Shown here: positions 22,845 through 35,800 of the stretch, piece by piece
Layout: every line of letters starts with the position of its first letter
Position numbering within the stretch: position 1 is the stretch's first letter
Origin: Callipepla californica brunnescens
Lineage: Eukaryota > Chordata > Aves > Galliformes > Odontophoridae
Direction: 5' to 3'
Length of the DNA stretch: 64,000 bases
Assembly (NCBI GenBank): GCA_023055505.1
Contig: JALIRH010000002.1
Location: 26,542,437 to 26,606,436 of the forward strand
The notes under the pieces: model-generated
Seen by the model: only the letters and a program-made list of their open reading frames with translations
What the model was told of the DNA's origin: nothing
The model's database searches: none
Translations under genes and position numbers: made by a program

Positions 22845-23395
22845 CACTTCTTCCCAGATTCAACTTGATTCCTTACTCTGTTACATACTCCCCTCCAAGT
22901 AGCACAGTGGGATGGGAATGGAGAGTTGTGGCCTGTACACAACACTTGCTCTCTGCTGCTCCTTTCTCTGTACCCTCTTTCCCTGTTCCAGCACGAGGTT
23001 CCTCCCATGAGATATGGTCCTTCATGAACTGATCCTGCTTGATCTTCCCACAGGCTGCAGCTCTTCAAGCAGTGCTACAGGATGATTCTATACTGCAGGG
23101 CTTCATTGTTCCACATGGTCCCCATGTTCATTTAGCTCCCCCAGCCCTCCTGTCCCACTGTGGGCTGCTTCCATGGGTGGCAGCTCCAGCCTGGTTCTGC
23201 TCCTGTGGGGGTAATCATGAGCTGCAGCTCCATCAGGCCTTATCTACTGTTGCCCTGTGGATTCCTCCATGGCTGCACATGGTGATCTGCTTTGTGTGGT
23301 GCCTGTGGGCTGAAGGGGACAGCCTGCTCCTCCATGGGCCTCTCCTGGATAAGGAATCTCCACTTCACAATCAATACCTCTCTTAGAAACACCTT
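22845..23395 (+). repeat. GC-richer avian dispersed repeat, family not assigned
   Basis: This block is clearly richer in GC than its flanks and is modular. Phrases such as 'gctgcagctcttcaagcag', 'ctccatgggcctctcc', 'gggctgcttccatggg' and 'aaggggacagcctgctcc' recur as variants of a 'ctgctccagcatgggtcc / catgggctgcag' unit. I recognise this wording, together with 'cagcacgaggttcctcccatg' and 'tccttcatgaactgatcctg', from a common dispersed repeat of bird genomes, but I cannot name the family. Plus-strand frames of about 115 codons cross it and are by-products of its composition. Orientation is given as I remember the consensus. Confidence 0.65.
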
Positions 23396-26300
23396 TAGGA
23401 GCCCCTGAATACCAGCTAATGCCTCAACCCCTATGGGAAACATTATATATAACTTAACATTTAGAGGACTGGATGAGTGGAGGGGAAAAATTGTAATTTT
23501 CTTTTGAAGGGAGTATTTGAAGAAATCAAAGGACCAAGATCCTTTCAAGAGTATTTCTAGATGTCTGCACATATGATTAGCTAATGACTCAATTTCTACA
23601 GAGCAATATATCAAAACAGGCATTGCACCACATAAAAAAGTGCATGCGTAAGTGGAATGAGCAAGAAGATGAAACAGTTAGCACTGACACAGCAATGCTT
23701 TAGTGCATAGTATAGATCACTAGATGCATTTTAGAAATGAGAAAACTAAGCTTTCAAGTACCTTTATGGACCTTGCTTTTATTCTTTATTCCTTTGAGTC
23801 AGGACATGGTTCACAAATGTAACTGAAGACCTAAAGTGACAGCTAGCATGTAACTCCAAAGTGTCTGGTGTTCCTCAGAAAACTGCTGGCCTGTTTCTGA
23901 GTTCACAAAGTAAACCGAGTTCTCTGGTCAAAATTAGGGTGTTTGCCTGCTTACAAGAAAACTGTATTGATTTTGGAGCAAAACTCTGCAGAAGAAGATG
24001 AAGACTTGATCAGTCTGATTGAAAGGATTTATCTCCTGGTAGCACTTTGGATTCTTGATAGTTCCTGGAGAGTGGTAGAATTTGGAATTCTTTCAAACTG
24101 GCTTCCTGCTTAGGGTTTACTACCTCTTGCTCATTTTTACAACTAACAACATTTAGGTCTCATCACACTTTGTCAAAAACAAACTACTGAGAATTGTCGG
24201 CACCTCCACTGGGGGATAAATCCTCAGTGAAGGGCACAAGGAACTTGTCTAAAACCATAAATGAAAGATTCACTAAAACTTGGACTAGAAGTCAGGATTC
24301 TTGACATTCTTTCCTTTTCTTACACATGAAAGAGTTTTTGCTTCCTTTTAAAATGACACATTCTTGATGACTATGATTTGCTTTGCTTTGCATGTTAACT
24401 TAAAAGATTTTTATCTCTCACCTCAAGTTACTTTCTAATACATGAAATCATTCCAAGTGACATTTTTTTTTGCCAAAATACAGAAGCAAAATTTTGATGG
24501 CAGAAAATGTCATGATGTCAATGACCTGACAATCAAACACATTTTCTTCTACAAACTAGGAAATGCATTGCAACGATTCTTCCAAAAGGAGGTGAAATTT
24601 TGTTTTTACCATGTATCATGTGGGATCAGCATTGTACTGTCCTGAGCACATGTGCAAAGACATGCCTCATCAAATCGGTTATCTTACATCCACTTTCAGA
24701 CTCCCATACATGCAGTTCAACAGTAAAGTTAATGAAATTTGAATAGTAAGACAAGGCTGGTTCAAGGAAGTTATTCTGAATTCTGAGAGTCAAAAAAAAT
24801 AAAAATCTTGATAAAGCACAGCAGGTTTTGTGGGCTGTGGAACACACAACATAAACATAAATAACTTCATGTGGCCATCTGCCTTTTCACTCTCATACAA
24901 CGCTGCTGGCCATCATAAAAGTGAAAAGATATGTGCTGGAAAAGAAAATTTGTTGAAGCATATTGTTGAAGCAAAGTGTCCTTTAAACTTGGTAATAATA
25001 TGGCTACAATTTGGATTAAGAGTCCTGAAGAAAAGTAAAGAATTTCAGGAAAACTGGGTAGTGATATTTTGACCTCTTGTATTGCTCTGGTGTTTCAGAA
25101 ATGCTTGCAATCCCATTTCTACCTCATACTTTTTCAAAAAACATAGGCACAAGCATGTAGCATCTAGAAATAATAAAGCATGACTGTTGTCTAAAAACAT
25201 GTTATAGTGCCTGTGTTTATTATGTTAGTAGATTATTGTTAGTCAGGCTTGGTGGATTTTTCAGACTTGAGAACGGATCTCCACATTGTTGACTGACGCA
25301 ATTTTAAAAACCCTGTCTCAGTGTTAGTGTGAGTTGTCTAGCTAGTTTTATAGTCAAGTAATGTAACCTAGATTGTCTAGTTTTGCTTATCTGTGAAACT
25401 GAAAAATGCTGTGGTTTGCTTACAGTTGTCAACAGACTTGAAGAGTTTTGTCCTTATTTCTTGTATGGATTGTTCTAAGCTCCAGTCTCTGAGACTTTGG
25501 CTTTATACTCTGAAGATTGCTTAAAGGAAAAAAAAACAAAACATTTTTGTGTCTGGAATTTGGCACGATTTAATGTTGCTTCAACTTCTGTTGACATTAG
25601 AAAAAATGTTCTTGCAGATGGAGAATGCTGTTGAAAAAGGTCTTCTGCTTGAATTCCCAATAGAAATTGCTCTGTTTATATTTGCTGAAATGTTAGGCTA
25701 GTTATTAAACTAGTTAATAAAATACTCTGGGTTTTGAAAATGTGCTTCTGTTATCTAATCAAACATGGCATGTTAGCAATGGGTAATACAGCAGGAGAAA
25801 TCTTTATATGTAGAGTTCAGGTAGCAGCTGAACAGCATACACACAGTGAATGCACCAGGGACACTAGCAACTTAGTGAAAAGAAGTGTTGTACTGCGCTA
25901 TTGAAAAGCAGTAGAGTCGTATGTGAAGGAGTGCTAAAAATATTTGTCAGCTGCTAAAGACAGCAAAATCAAGTCCATGAATGCTTATGCCTGTCAGGAT
26001 CTCAGCTGTTTTCCTATGGATACTGAACTTACTATTGATCAAGATTCATCTAGTTCTGAACACTGTGATAGTTATATTATTTTCATAGAAATACAAAATA
26101 TTGTGCATAGTGGTTGTAAATAATTTTCATCTCATTTACTACTTCAAATAGAGAAGATAACTTCACAACATTTATATGTATGAAATCTCTTTGGTAATGT
26201 TAATTGGGCAGATGTAAGACTGTAAATTTTTAGGCTGTATTTGTATTTCCTCATAGTCCCCATTACCGAAGAAAAATTACGTATCAAATGTATTATATGA

Positions 26301-29300
26301 TTTTGTCCTCTTTTTTTCCCACCTACCTGCAAGAGAGTAAGGACTTAAAGATGCAATATGAACCTTAAGGTATGACTAAAGGATTGGATAAATCTCAACG
26401 GCTTCTCAACAAAAATGCTGCTTCTGCAACCAGTTGCACTGCTGCATCAGGTGCCCTACCTTTCTAAATATGATGACAGAAATCTCACACCAGTAATAAT
26501 GACATTTTAAGGTAAAATTACTGTCAGTGCTCTCTTCCTGGATGAGCAGGGAGCAGGAGTGAACTATCAACTTTAGATTTTGATTGCAATGAGGCTGAAA
26601 AGTGAAGCTGTGGAATTGAGATTGTGCCATGACACTAATGGAGAGTATGTTGGGAGGAGCTGAAGCACTGATGAGGACTGGTGCTACTATTGAGGAGCAG
26701 AGAGAAGAAGAGATAACGTTACACAGATGTCACTGAAATATCATAATCATGAAGCAGGACACAAAAAATAGGGTCTCAGAAAGCTTCTCTTCCATAGTGA
26801 TGTGCTTGCTTTTTCTGTTTGTCTTCACAATGGAGAAGATAACCTTTATTAATGGCACAGGGAAAAAGCTGATACTAGAAAGCTATGACAGCTCTAGACA
26901 GTGACTTTAGTTTTGATCATGGCTTAGTGAAAAATGAGTAGAATTACAAATGATTATTCTAAAATGACATTGAAAAATACAGTTGATGACACAGGCTAAG
27001 ATCTACTGACATGAGAGCAGGGCCAAAGTGACAGGAAGACAGGCAGAGGCCCATGAATAAACATCCTTGAGATGCCAGGGGAACAATAACAAGACGGCTA
27101 CCAGTGATTATCTTTAGGTGTGCATTGAGGTGTTAAAATCTGTAAGTCAGTTGTCAGATATGTGGCAATGAATGCAGGTGGTGATAAATTATGCTCTACT
27201 ATCCCCAAAATAAGAATAATCTAACTATTATTTTCTGAGTTCGATTCTACAAAGAAATATTTACTGATAGATACACTAAGTGTGTATCATGCCTAATAAA
27301 AGAAGTAGCTGCTATTCTGAAGAGCATCCAGGTCTTTATGTAGCAAGGATGCCTACGTATGCTTAGACTGATGAGTGGGTAGAGTGTTTTAGTTAAAGAT
27401 CAGAGTACATGATAAAACATCTAAATTAGACCACAACAAATGGGTCAATTATTGGCACCCTACACTTTGCTTAGGAAGCATCAGTGAAGTTATACGGCCT
27501 GCAGCCAACAAGTATATTTGGATTTTAAGACAGGATTGAGGAGAAAGAAGAGAAATGTCTATACTTTGATGATATAGTCAAAGAACAGGAGGCAGAATTC
27601 TATAAAAGTATCTCAGGAAGAGCTGTAGCCTAACTTGAAAAAAAAAAAAAAAAAAAAAAAGGCAAGGATCTGTGTAAGATACTGTGAAACAGAGACCTAG
27701 TTGAATTACAGATGTAAGAAATATTTTTATGTGGGGAGAGAGAAAAAGCAAAGCTTTTTAACAGGACCTTATTCTGTGAACCTAAGCTCAGGCTAATTAA
27801 ACTAAATAATCAGGCTAAATATATCAGAAGTGCAAATAAAAAACTGAAGGACAGTACAACACTGCAAGTGATTAGATTATGTGTTATAGAAGTTAGGGGA
27901 TGTGTTCTCTCAAGGATGAAGTAAATGCATCTGTTATCACATCAAGACACTGCCCCCTCACCTCCCTCATCTCCTCCCCCAGAAATGTCCTTGAATTAAG
28001 GTCAAAACCTGGAGAAGCTACTAGTCAAAAACAAGAGCAGAGTACGATGTGAATATAGGAAATGACAAAGGAATCCCGTGTCCTGGGGGAAAGACAGGTA
28101 GTGATGTCCTAACATAGGTGGCTTGTTTGTAGGTAAATGTGACAGCAAATTTCATACATATCTGTTGAAGTGCTAAATTTTCTAATTTGCCATATCTATA
28201 TCCTCACATTTTTAACCAAAGGACCTTAGTATATCCCAAATATCCCCAGGTGACCTGAAGGGTGATGGTGGTGCAGTAGGAAATCTGACCTTTCTACACT
28301 AGGAGAAATTATAATGTTATCTGTTCTGTGGATGTAGTTGTTTTCCAGTATTTCATTTATCTGGCCCCATCTAGTGACATATTCAAATGAGACTGTGATT
28401 TTCAGCAAAAAATAGAAAGATCAGCTACGTGTGATCAGGATATTCCTCTTAATTTAGAATTTGATTAGGAAGGAAGATTGACAGCAGTCCCTTGCTAGTG
28501 TGTGCAGGTTATAAGTGAGTTCTGCCCTTCGGGGCTCTTTTAGGGAAGAGAAATAAAACACACAATGGAATAATGTCCAGATACAATGTAAATAGACTAC
28601 CACACATGGTGAATGAAGGCAGATGAATACATTTTTGTGTTTGGCTAAGCTACATCAGAGCAGTTTACATCTTGGTTCTTAAAGAAAGAGAATGGCACCA
28701 CTGCTGACTTTGCCAGATTTTCCAAGCCACTTAATACTTCATATGGATGCCTTCAGCAAAGTAAAGGAACAGCATTATATTTCCATAATGTTAAGCATAC
28801 TTTTAAACATAGTATTAGTCTTAAACAGAAAGCTTTTGACATGAGAGAAAGCGTATTCAGCCCTTGGTAGGGTATCCTTGCCAGTCGGTGGGAAATAAAA
28901 AGCCTGACTCAGTATCTACTAAGCAATTACTTGTCTTTGATGGATACTATGTACCCCATCATCCTGTATAAAGGATTGTAATTATAAGTTACTTCCATTC
29001 TCTCTACATCTCATTTCCCCTCCAATTGATCATGGCCCTGGAAAAGCACAATCACAGATCTCTGCTTGACAAGGAAAAGCCTTGCTATGTTCTTGGAACA
29101 TGGGAGAAAGTTGTAGTGAGAAGTTAAGAAGCCTGCTTTAATGATCAATAGCACTTCCAGTTTAAGTGAAAGTCTCTTTGGTCTGTTCTGAAGTGACCTG
29201 TCCAGTCAGGACAAGGCAGGCTGTAGTCCAAAGTGAAAAAACAGCTTTGGGAGAAAAAGAAATTATGGATCTCATAAAAGCTAGCTATGACCAAGGAGGA

Positions 29301-30601
29301 AAGAAGTCTGAGGTGACTGGGATGACAATGTCCTGGGACAGAAAGCTTGAAAATGACAATGAAAACTAAGTTTCATGGAGGACTAAAGGGCTGCAAGGGA
29401 TGACCTATTTGTGATGTTTTAAAATTATGTAAAATATCATCAGAGTTCCAGAGAGATGGTTGTGGAGACACAAACCCCAGGTGTTCTCAGTGGCTTCCTT
29501 TCATGGTGAGCCACAGTGCTGATGGTCTTGAGATCAAGGAGGATGGTAATCTCTCTTCTCACTCTGGACCTGCTTGAAGGCAGATGTACAAATACTGTAA
29601 TAGAGAATTTGAGCAAGACTGTGTGGGCTCAGTTTTCAAACATGCTCATTCACACAGCTAAGACTGAAATGGAGATACAGAGCAACTGGAATTTTGGCCT
29701 TGTCATGAAATACATTCTTACATAAGAGTCTTTATGTTGGGTACTAGAATAATGGAGTATTGCTTATAGCTGACATCAGTGTCACAGAGAAAGGTAAAGG
29801 CATAGATTAAAAGAGGATGTCTACTGCCTTATGAAATGAAAAAGAATCGAATTGGAAATTGTACAAAATCACACAATGGTTTTGCCCTGGAACACAATCA
29901 GTGGTAGAAAGAGATCATGAAAGCAAAAATAACAGCAAAGAGAAGCAAGATGCTGCAAAGTAGCAGAAGTGCTATTTAAAAATAATCTGCTCAGGCTCTG
30001 TCCATGCCTGTGCTGTTTGCAGGCTTGAACTGGCAGTGGACAACCATGGCGCCAGCCCTAACATTGAACGGCGTGTCTCAGTTTCAGAATGTTCTATCTC
30101 CCCCTGCAAAGCTCCTTAGAATCACTAGATACAGATACTGGTCACTTCAAAGTTAAGGATGCTTTCATCTACCCATGCTTTTTGCAAACAAACCATCTGG
30201 CTAAGTAAGAGATGTTGTTCAGCTGCAAATCAGCAGTTTTCTTGCAGATGCTTGCTATTTGCTATTTCTTAATTCCCTTACGTCTGGTTTCTGTTTTTGG
30301 TTTGTGCAGCTTACTCTCTGCCATTTGTCTCAATTCTTTCTGCAGAGGCAGCTTTGATTGCAAATACACTAGTATTTGGGACTCTCATTGTGATTATTTG
30401 TTTATAGTTTCAGATCACCAAGTTTTACTGTCTCATAGATTTAGATTGCCTGACTGAAAGGAGGGTGTGGCAACTGCAGATTCGAATGGCTTGTATCCTT
30501 TTACTGGACGTACAGAGTTAAAAAGAATAAACATCACAACCTATATTTCTATCCTTTGAATTTGGTTGGTCACGGTCCATACAGTTTTCTGTAAAGCAGT
30601 C
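23396..30601. other. Long unique noncoding stretch
   Basis: Over 7 kb with no supportable gene, RNA gene or interspersed repeat. It holds a run of 23 A at 27638-27660 and a pyrimidine-rich patch near 27950-27980. Frames are all 81 codons or less without recognisable domains apart from the shadow at 23240-23623. Very old repeats could be present beyond recognition by eye. Confidence 0.5.
27638..27660. repeat. Poly-A run
   Basis: Twenty-three consecutive A. The sequence upstream is not recognisable as a processed transcript or SINE, and no target-site duplication was seen. Confidence 0.9.
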
Positions 30602-32870
30602 ACAGAATCATAGAATCTTAGAACCATAGGATAGATAGGTTGGAAGGGACCTCAAAGATCATCTAGTTTCACTCCAGCCTGGGATGGCAACTAGTGGGTT
30701 GTCACCTAGTAGTTCAGGCACTAGATCATCTTGCCCAGGGCTCCATCCAGCCTGGCCTTAAATACCTCCAGGAATGGGGCATCTACAACTTCTCTGGGAA
30801 AGCACCCACTGAGTAAAACAATTTCCTCTAACACCTAATCTAAATCTCCCCTCTTCTAATTTAAAACCATTTCCCCCTTTCCTATCACTATCAGACCATG
30901 CAGAAGTCTGTCCTCCTTCTGCTAACAAACTCCCTTTAAGTACTGGAAAGACACAATCAGATCTCCTCAGAGCCTTCCCTTCTCCAGGCTGAACAAGCCC
31001 AACTCCCTCAACTTTTCTTTACAGGAGAGGTGCCTCAACCCCCTGATCAACTTTATGGCTACCCTGAACACAGTACTCCAGATAGGGTCTCACAAGGGCA
31101 CAGTAGAGGAGGACAGTCACCTCTCTCTCCCTGCTGGCCACCTCTCTTTTGATGCTGCATAGGACACTGTTGGCCTTCCGTGTTGCAAGAGTGGACTGCT
31201 GGCTCATGTCCAGCTTTTTGTTCATTTTTGTTCACCAAGACTCACAAGTCATTCTCTGCAGGACTGCTCTCAATGAGGTTTTTCTCCTAGTCTGTACACA
31301 TGTCTGGAATTGCCCCGACCCAGGTTCAACACTGTACACTTGGTCTTGCTAAACCCCACTATGTTCAAATGGCCCCACTTTTAAAGTCTGTCCAAGTCTC
31401 TTTGGATGGCATTCCTTCCTTGTATCAGCAACAATACTCAGCTTACTGTCACTAGCAAACTTCCTGAGTGTGCACTTGATCACACTGCTTATGTCTATTG
31501 ATAAAGATATTAAAGGGCATTGCAGCCAAGACTGCCCCCTGAGGGAAACCACTTGTCACTGGTCTCCACCTGGACATAAAGCTGTTGACCACAGCACTCT
31601 GGCTGTGACCATCCTACCAATTCTTTATCTATCAAGCAGTCCACCCTTCAAATTCATATATCTCCAATTTGAGATAAAGTGTGGGGTCATGTCGAAGGCT
31701 TTGCCCAAATCCAGATAGATGACATCAGTTGCCTTCCCTTTGTCCGCCAGTGCTGTCACTCCATAGTAGAAGGCCAGGATTGGTCAGGCATGATATGACC
31801 TTGGAGAAAATGTGCTGACTTTCTTGGATCACCTCCTTATTTTGCATATGCATTAGTATAACTTCCAGGATGATCTGCTCCATGATTTTCCCAGTCACAG
31901 ATGTGAGGCTCAGCAGCCTGTAGTTTCCTGGATCTTCCTTTCTTCATTTCTTAAAAATGAGTGTGATATTTCTCTTTTTCCAGTCACAGGATGTTTTGCG
32001 GACAGCCACAAATATGATGGAGAGTGACTTGGCAAGCACATCAGCCAGTTCTTTCAGGACCCTGGGATGTATACCAATAAGCTTCATAAGCTTGTACACA
32101 TTCAGTCTCATAAGGTGTTCCTGAACTTGCTCTGCTTTTATAGAAGGAGGGGCTCTAGTACCCTGATCCCTGCCCAGAGGTTCAGAGATGTGAGACATGG
32201 GAAGCTTGACTGCCATGAACACTGAGGCAAAGAACTAATTGAGTATCTCAGCCTCTTCCATGTCTGGTGTAGCCAATTCTTCATTTTCATTAGTCAGAGG
32301 GGCTACACTCTTCTTAGTCTATCTCTTCTGACCAATGAAACTGTAGAATCCCTTCTTGTTATTTTTCTCATTCCTCACCAATTTCAGTTCCATGTGTACT
32401 TTGGCTTTCCTGAGCATACCTCTACATGTTCAGATCGCATCCCTGCATTCTTCCTGGCCCACATCCCTGCTTCCACAGTCTGTACATGTGTTTCCTTTTC
32501 CTCAGTTTGACCAGCAGGCCCTTCTTAATCCGTGCTGGTTTTCCTCCTCTGCTTGATTACTTGTTTTGAGGGATGGGGAGCTCCTGTACTCTCAGAGAAG
32601 TTTCCTGAAGAAGCTGCCAGTTCTAAAGGCAGCCTCCCAAGGGACCTAACTCAGTAATTCCCTGAACAGCTGAAAATTAGCTCTTGTGAAGCTCCCAAGG
32701 TTCCCAACTTTGCTTTTTATTTCTGGGCCCGTATTCCTCAAGATCACAAACTCAACCAGGTCATGGTCACTACAGCCCAAATTGCCTCCAGTCTTAACCT
32801 CTTCAGTGTGATCATTTTTCTGTAGAAGTTACAGAAAATAAACTACACTCTACTACACTTTCGTGAGTTG
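30602..32870 (-). mobile_element. CR1 LINE, 2.3 kb, endonuclease C-terminus to 3' end
   Basis: Read on the minus strand from about 32870 to 30602, the element holds the endonuclease C-terminus (CSDHDLVEF), the linker, the whole RT region, the C-terminal region and the 3' end. In the plus text the tail lies at 30602-30660 ('gaatcatagaatctta', 'aggttggaagggacctcaaagatcatctag'). It is 5'-truncated inside the endonuclease, so ORF1 and the first part of ORF2 are missing. Several frames are needed to follow the protein. It is the most complete RT-bearing copy on this strand. Confidence 0.95.
31019..32810 (-). pseudogene. CR1 ORF2 remnant: endonuclease end and reverse transcriptase
   Basis: The ORF2 protein would nick DNA and copy CR1 RNA at the target. 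The SDH motif of the endonuclease is intact at 32763-32771. The first RT blocks (HPRVLKELADV, then DWKKRNITLIFKK) lie at about 31944-32085. Motif A reads YLDLGKAFD at 31691-31717 with its aspartate kept. The SGFPQG block is at about 31536-31553. The metal-binding box, normally FADD, reads FASD at 31448-31459, so the first catalytic aspartate is replaced. The C-terminal QQSTLATRKANSVLCSIKR region lies at 31140-31200. Frameshifts separate the pieces, so the protein is not made. Confidence 0.88.
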
Positions 32871-35800
32871 TGTAGCACCCCACTCAAAAACATGCCCAAT
32901 GAAGGCAAAATAAATCCTCAGGGAATTTGGCATTGCTCTTAGAAGAAGGTAAATTTTGGGTTCAGAATTGTTGATATGTGTGTAAAAGAGAAATTCTGCA
33001 AAAGAAAGAGAAGACTATTGATCTCCAGGACATTTTTATAAACTACAACATCCTCCTTCATTTCCCCACTTTGATTTTATCTCACATGATGCCATTCATT
33101 AGCATCTTATTTTACTTAATTCTGTCTAGACTCCAGGGATAACATTCCATGTCCCATGAAATCCATAAGGAAGTTAAAATTTCATATAGTTATGGATCCA
33201 TGGGAACACTCAGTAAAGAAGTAATTTACCTTCTGGGGTAGGATCTAGCAGATCCTTTCTTGGAGCTGCAATGTATTCCTGTACAGAGTCACTGTGGATT
33301 TTAAAAATGATTGAAATGTTACATGTACAACTAGAAGGCATTTATCTGAAACAACAACAACAACAACAACAACAGTAATAATTAGGTAAGTGGGAATATG
33401 TGAAAGGAATACCTTACACCTTAATCAATATCTGTATGGTAGGTTACGATGTCTGCATCAGATAGCAGCTTCCTGAGGGATTGCTCTTGCCTGCTTGCTT
33501 TCTTACTGCAAGCAAAGAGCATAATGGATGGGGTACCTGCAGGTGGGCAATCAAAAACGCATCATTTTGATTTTCCTGACAGAAAACTGCATCTTGTTTT
33601 TCCTAGCAGAAAATGAATTTTTTTTCTAGAAAGTTCAGATGCTTTTGCTTAAGTGGTTTTCCTTGTCAGAATGTCTCTGAAGCAAAATCTCCACTGATTT
33701 TAACTAGGCAAATTCTTCAGCAAATGCTTCTTCATTTATCTTTATTTAGCACACTGCTCTAGCAGCACAGTTTCATCCCAGGTAGCATGTGGAACAGGTG
33801 GAGACCATGGTTATGATGTATTTGCTGTTCTCACATTATTCTGAAGATGAGAGATGATTTTGATCTCTATCTGGCATTTCCGTGTGCTTTGCCAATAAAT
33901 CATTAAATCATCTTTTTCTCTGCTTTGGTTACAAACTGCATATGTTGGAGCTGGGGAAACCATAGTGGCTGGCCCTCATTTCTAAAGTGGAAACAACTTT
34001 TCTTCTTGATTACAAGAACTCAGTTAAATAACTGAAGAATACTGTGTTGTAGCTTTCTAAATATTTATTCCTAGAACTGCAACAACCTTTGACATCTCTT
34101 CATTAAATTCTGTCCTGTCCAGTTAGTGAAGTCCATCTGTGACCTTTGAAATGCTTTACATCTTGTTAATAATACAGCACCCTTTAAAATGTAGCTATCA
34201 GCAGTGCATTAACCCAGTGCACTTAAAGCCCCATTTTACTTTTTCATATTGGATGTTTTAGGGGATTTTCTTACAAGTTATTAATAGGAGATTCCTTTCC
34301 CTACCAAAATGCTGAAACCATGTGAGCAGGAGCAGTGCTGAACCATGTGCAGCCACCACTCTTCATCATTGCCAAGGAGACTGGTTAACCCTCTGTGCAA
34401 AGGCCGACCAGAATCCCCAATCATATGTTGAGGGAACCTTTGGTGTTCAGATCTGAAAACTACAATGAAACTGGTTTGTACCACTGAAAATGATGGAAGT
34501 CATAGTTAGAGCTAGAATCTTAAATTTTACTCCATCCCCAGGGGAGTCCTTAGATTTTTTTCTCTTAAATTCCTAGTCTTCAAACAAAGTAAAACTAAAT
34601 GTGGATGTCTCAGTGAGGAATGACACCAAGGTCCTAACTTTGTTACTACTGGATTTTCACAATTAAGTTTTTATCAGACTTTAGGTATCACTTAAGTAAA
34701 CGCTTTAGAAATGTTTACCCTGTTATACATAAGTTTTATATTTAATAGGACTGTGCTCAGTAGACCTTGAAATTAATTAAAGAACATCATTAATCTAAAT
34801 TATTTCAGACAAAGTCTTCTGCTACTCTCTTTGAATCTTCATATTAACTTTAGTCTAGCCTAGTTGTTACAGAGTCTGAATTCATTAATAAGGCAGATTC
34901 TCTTCTCCATCTGTGAACTACTTGGGGGCAAGTACTTCACTGTCCTCTATGAAATCTTAACTGCGGGGTGCTCTGGGGTGTACAGATGTTTCCAGTGCCC
35001 TGTCAGATGATCCCATCAGGCTGCAGGTGATAGGTGACCCCATTTGCTTTCTCTAATTGAACTGCACTCGGATTTCCCCTGGGTTTGTCAGGAAAAGCTT
35101 TTCTTTTACAGATTCATGAGAAGAATAACCATCACATGCATGTATCAGCTGTTCTGCTAAGACCGAGAGGGAGAAAAAAAGGCTTCTCCTGCATAGGTCC
35201 TGTACCTGGAGCTCGGCAGTGAAAGCACAGGCATTATACTGTCTTGATGATGGATGTTGCCGTACAAAACTTTTTATTCTGTATTTTAGCTGAAGTCCAA
35301 CTCAGGCTTCTCTGACCTCTTTCTTTCTAGCAATTAGTTTTTTCTTGGGCATTGCAGCACCTCTTTTTCTCCATTCATACCACACCTACCTCTGATGAAT
35401 AGGGCTGAACAGTCTATCAGAAGTAACAAGGCAAGTGACACTGTAGAGTGTTAAATTCAGATAAGAGCTTTATGGGATTTACACATATTCCGTAATTTTA
35501 TGTGGAAATAATCTTGATCCAGTTGGGCTATGCTGTGTAGGAGTATTCTCATCAAGAATGCTGCTAGGTATTCAGGTATCTATTTGTGGCTGCTATGAAA
35601 GCAGAGGACAGATTTGCATCATCTGACTTTGTTTTCTGAGGCATTAATTTAATATAAAGTCATCCCTTTCTAATAAAAATTAAATACAGACACTCAGAAA
35701 GCCTGATCCTGCACTGTTCTCTAATCACTGCCTATGACAGCAACTTAATGTCACCAGAATCCTAATTAAATTTAAATTGAGCCTGCATGAACCTTGGGTG

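Noticed and set aside
22228..22863. Longest open frame, 211 codons on the minus strand
   Set aside because: It runs antisense through the plus-strand CR1 3' end and into the spacer; no domain is visible.
22682..23623. Open frames of 98-127 codons on both strands
   Set aside because: Frames on both strands overlap the GC-richer dispersed repeat, so they reflect composition and not selection.
27638..27660. Processed pseudogene ending in 23 A
   Set aside because: No upstream coding similarity, polyadenylation signal at the right distance or flanking duplication was found.
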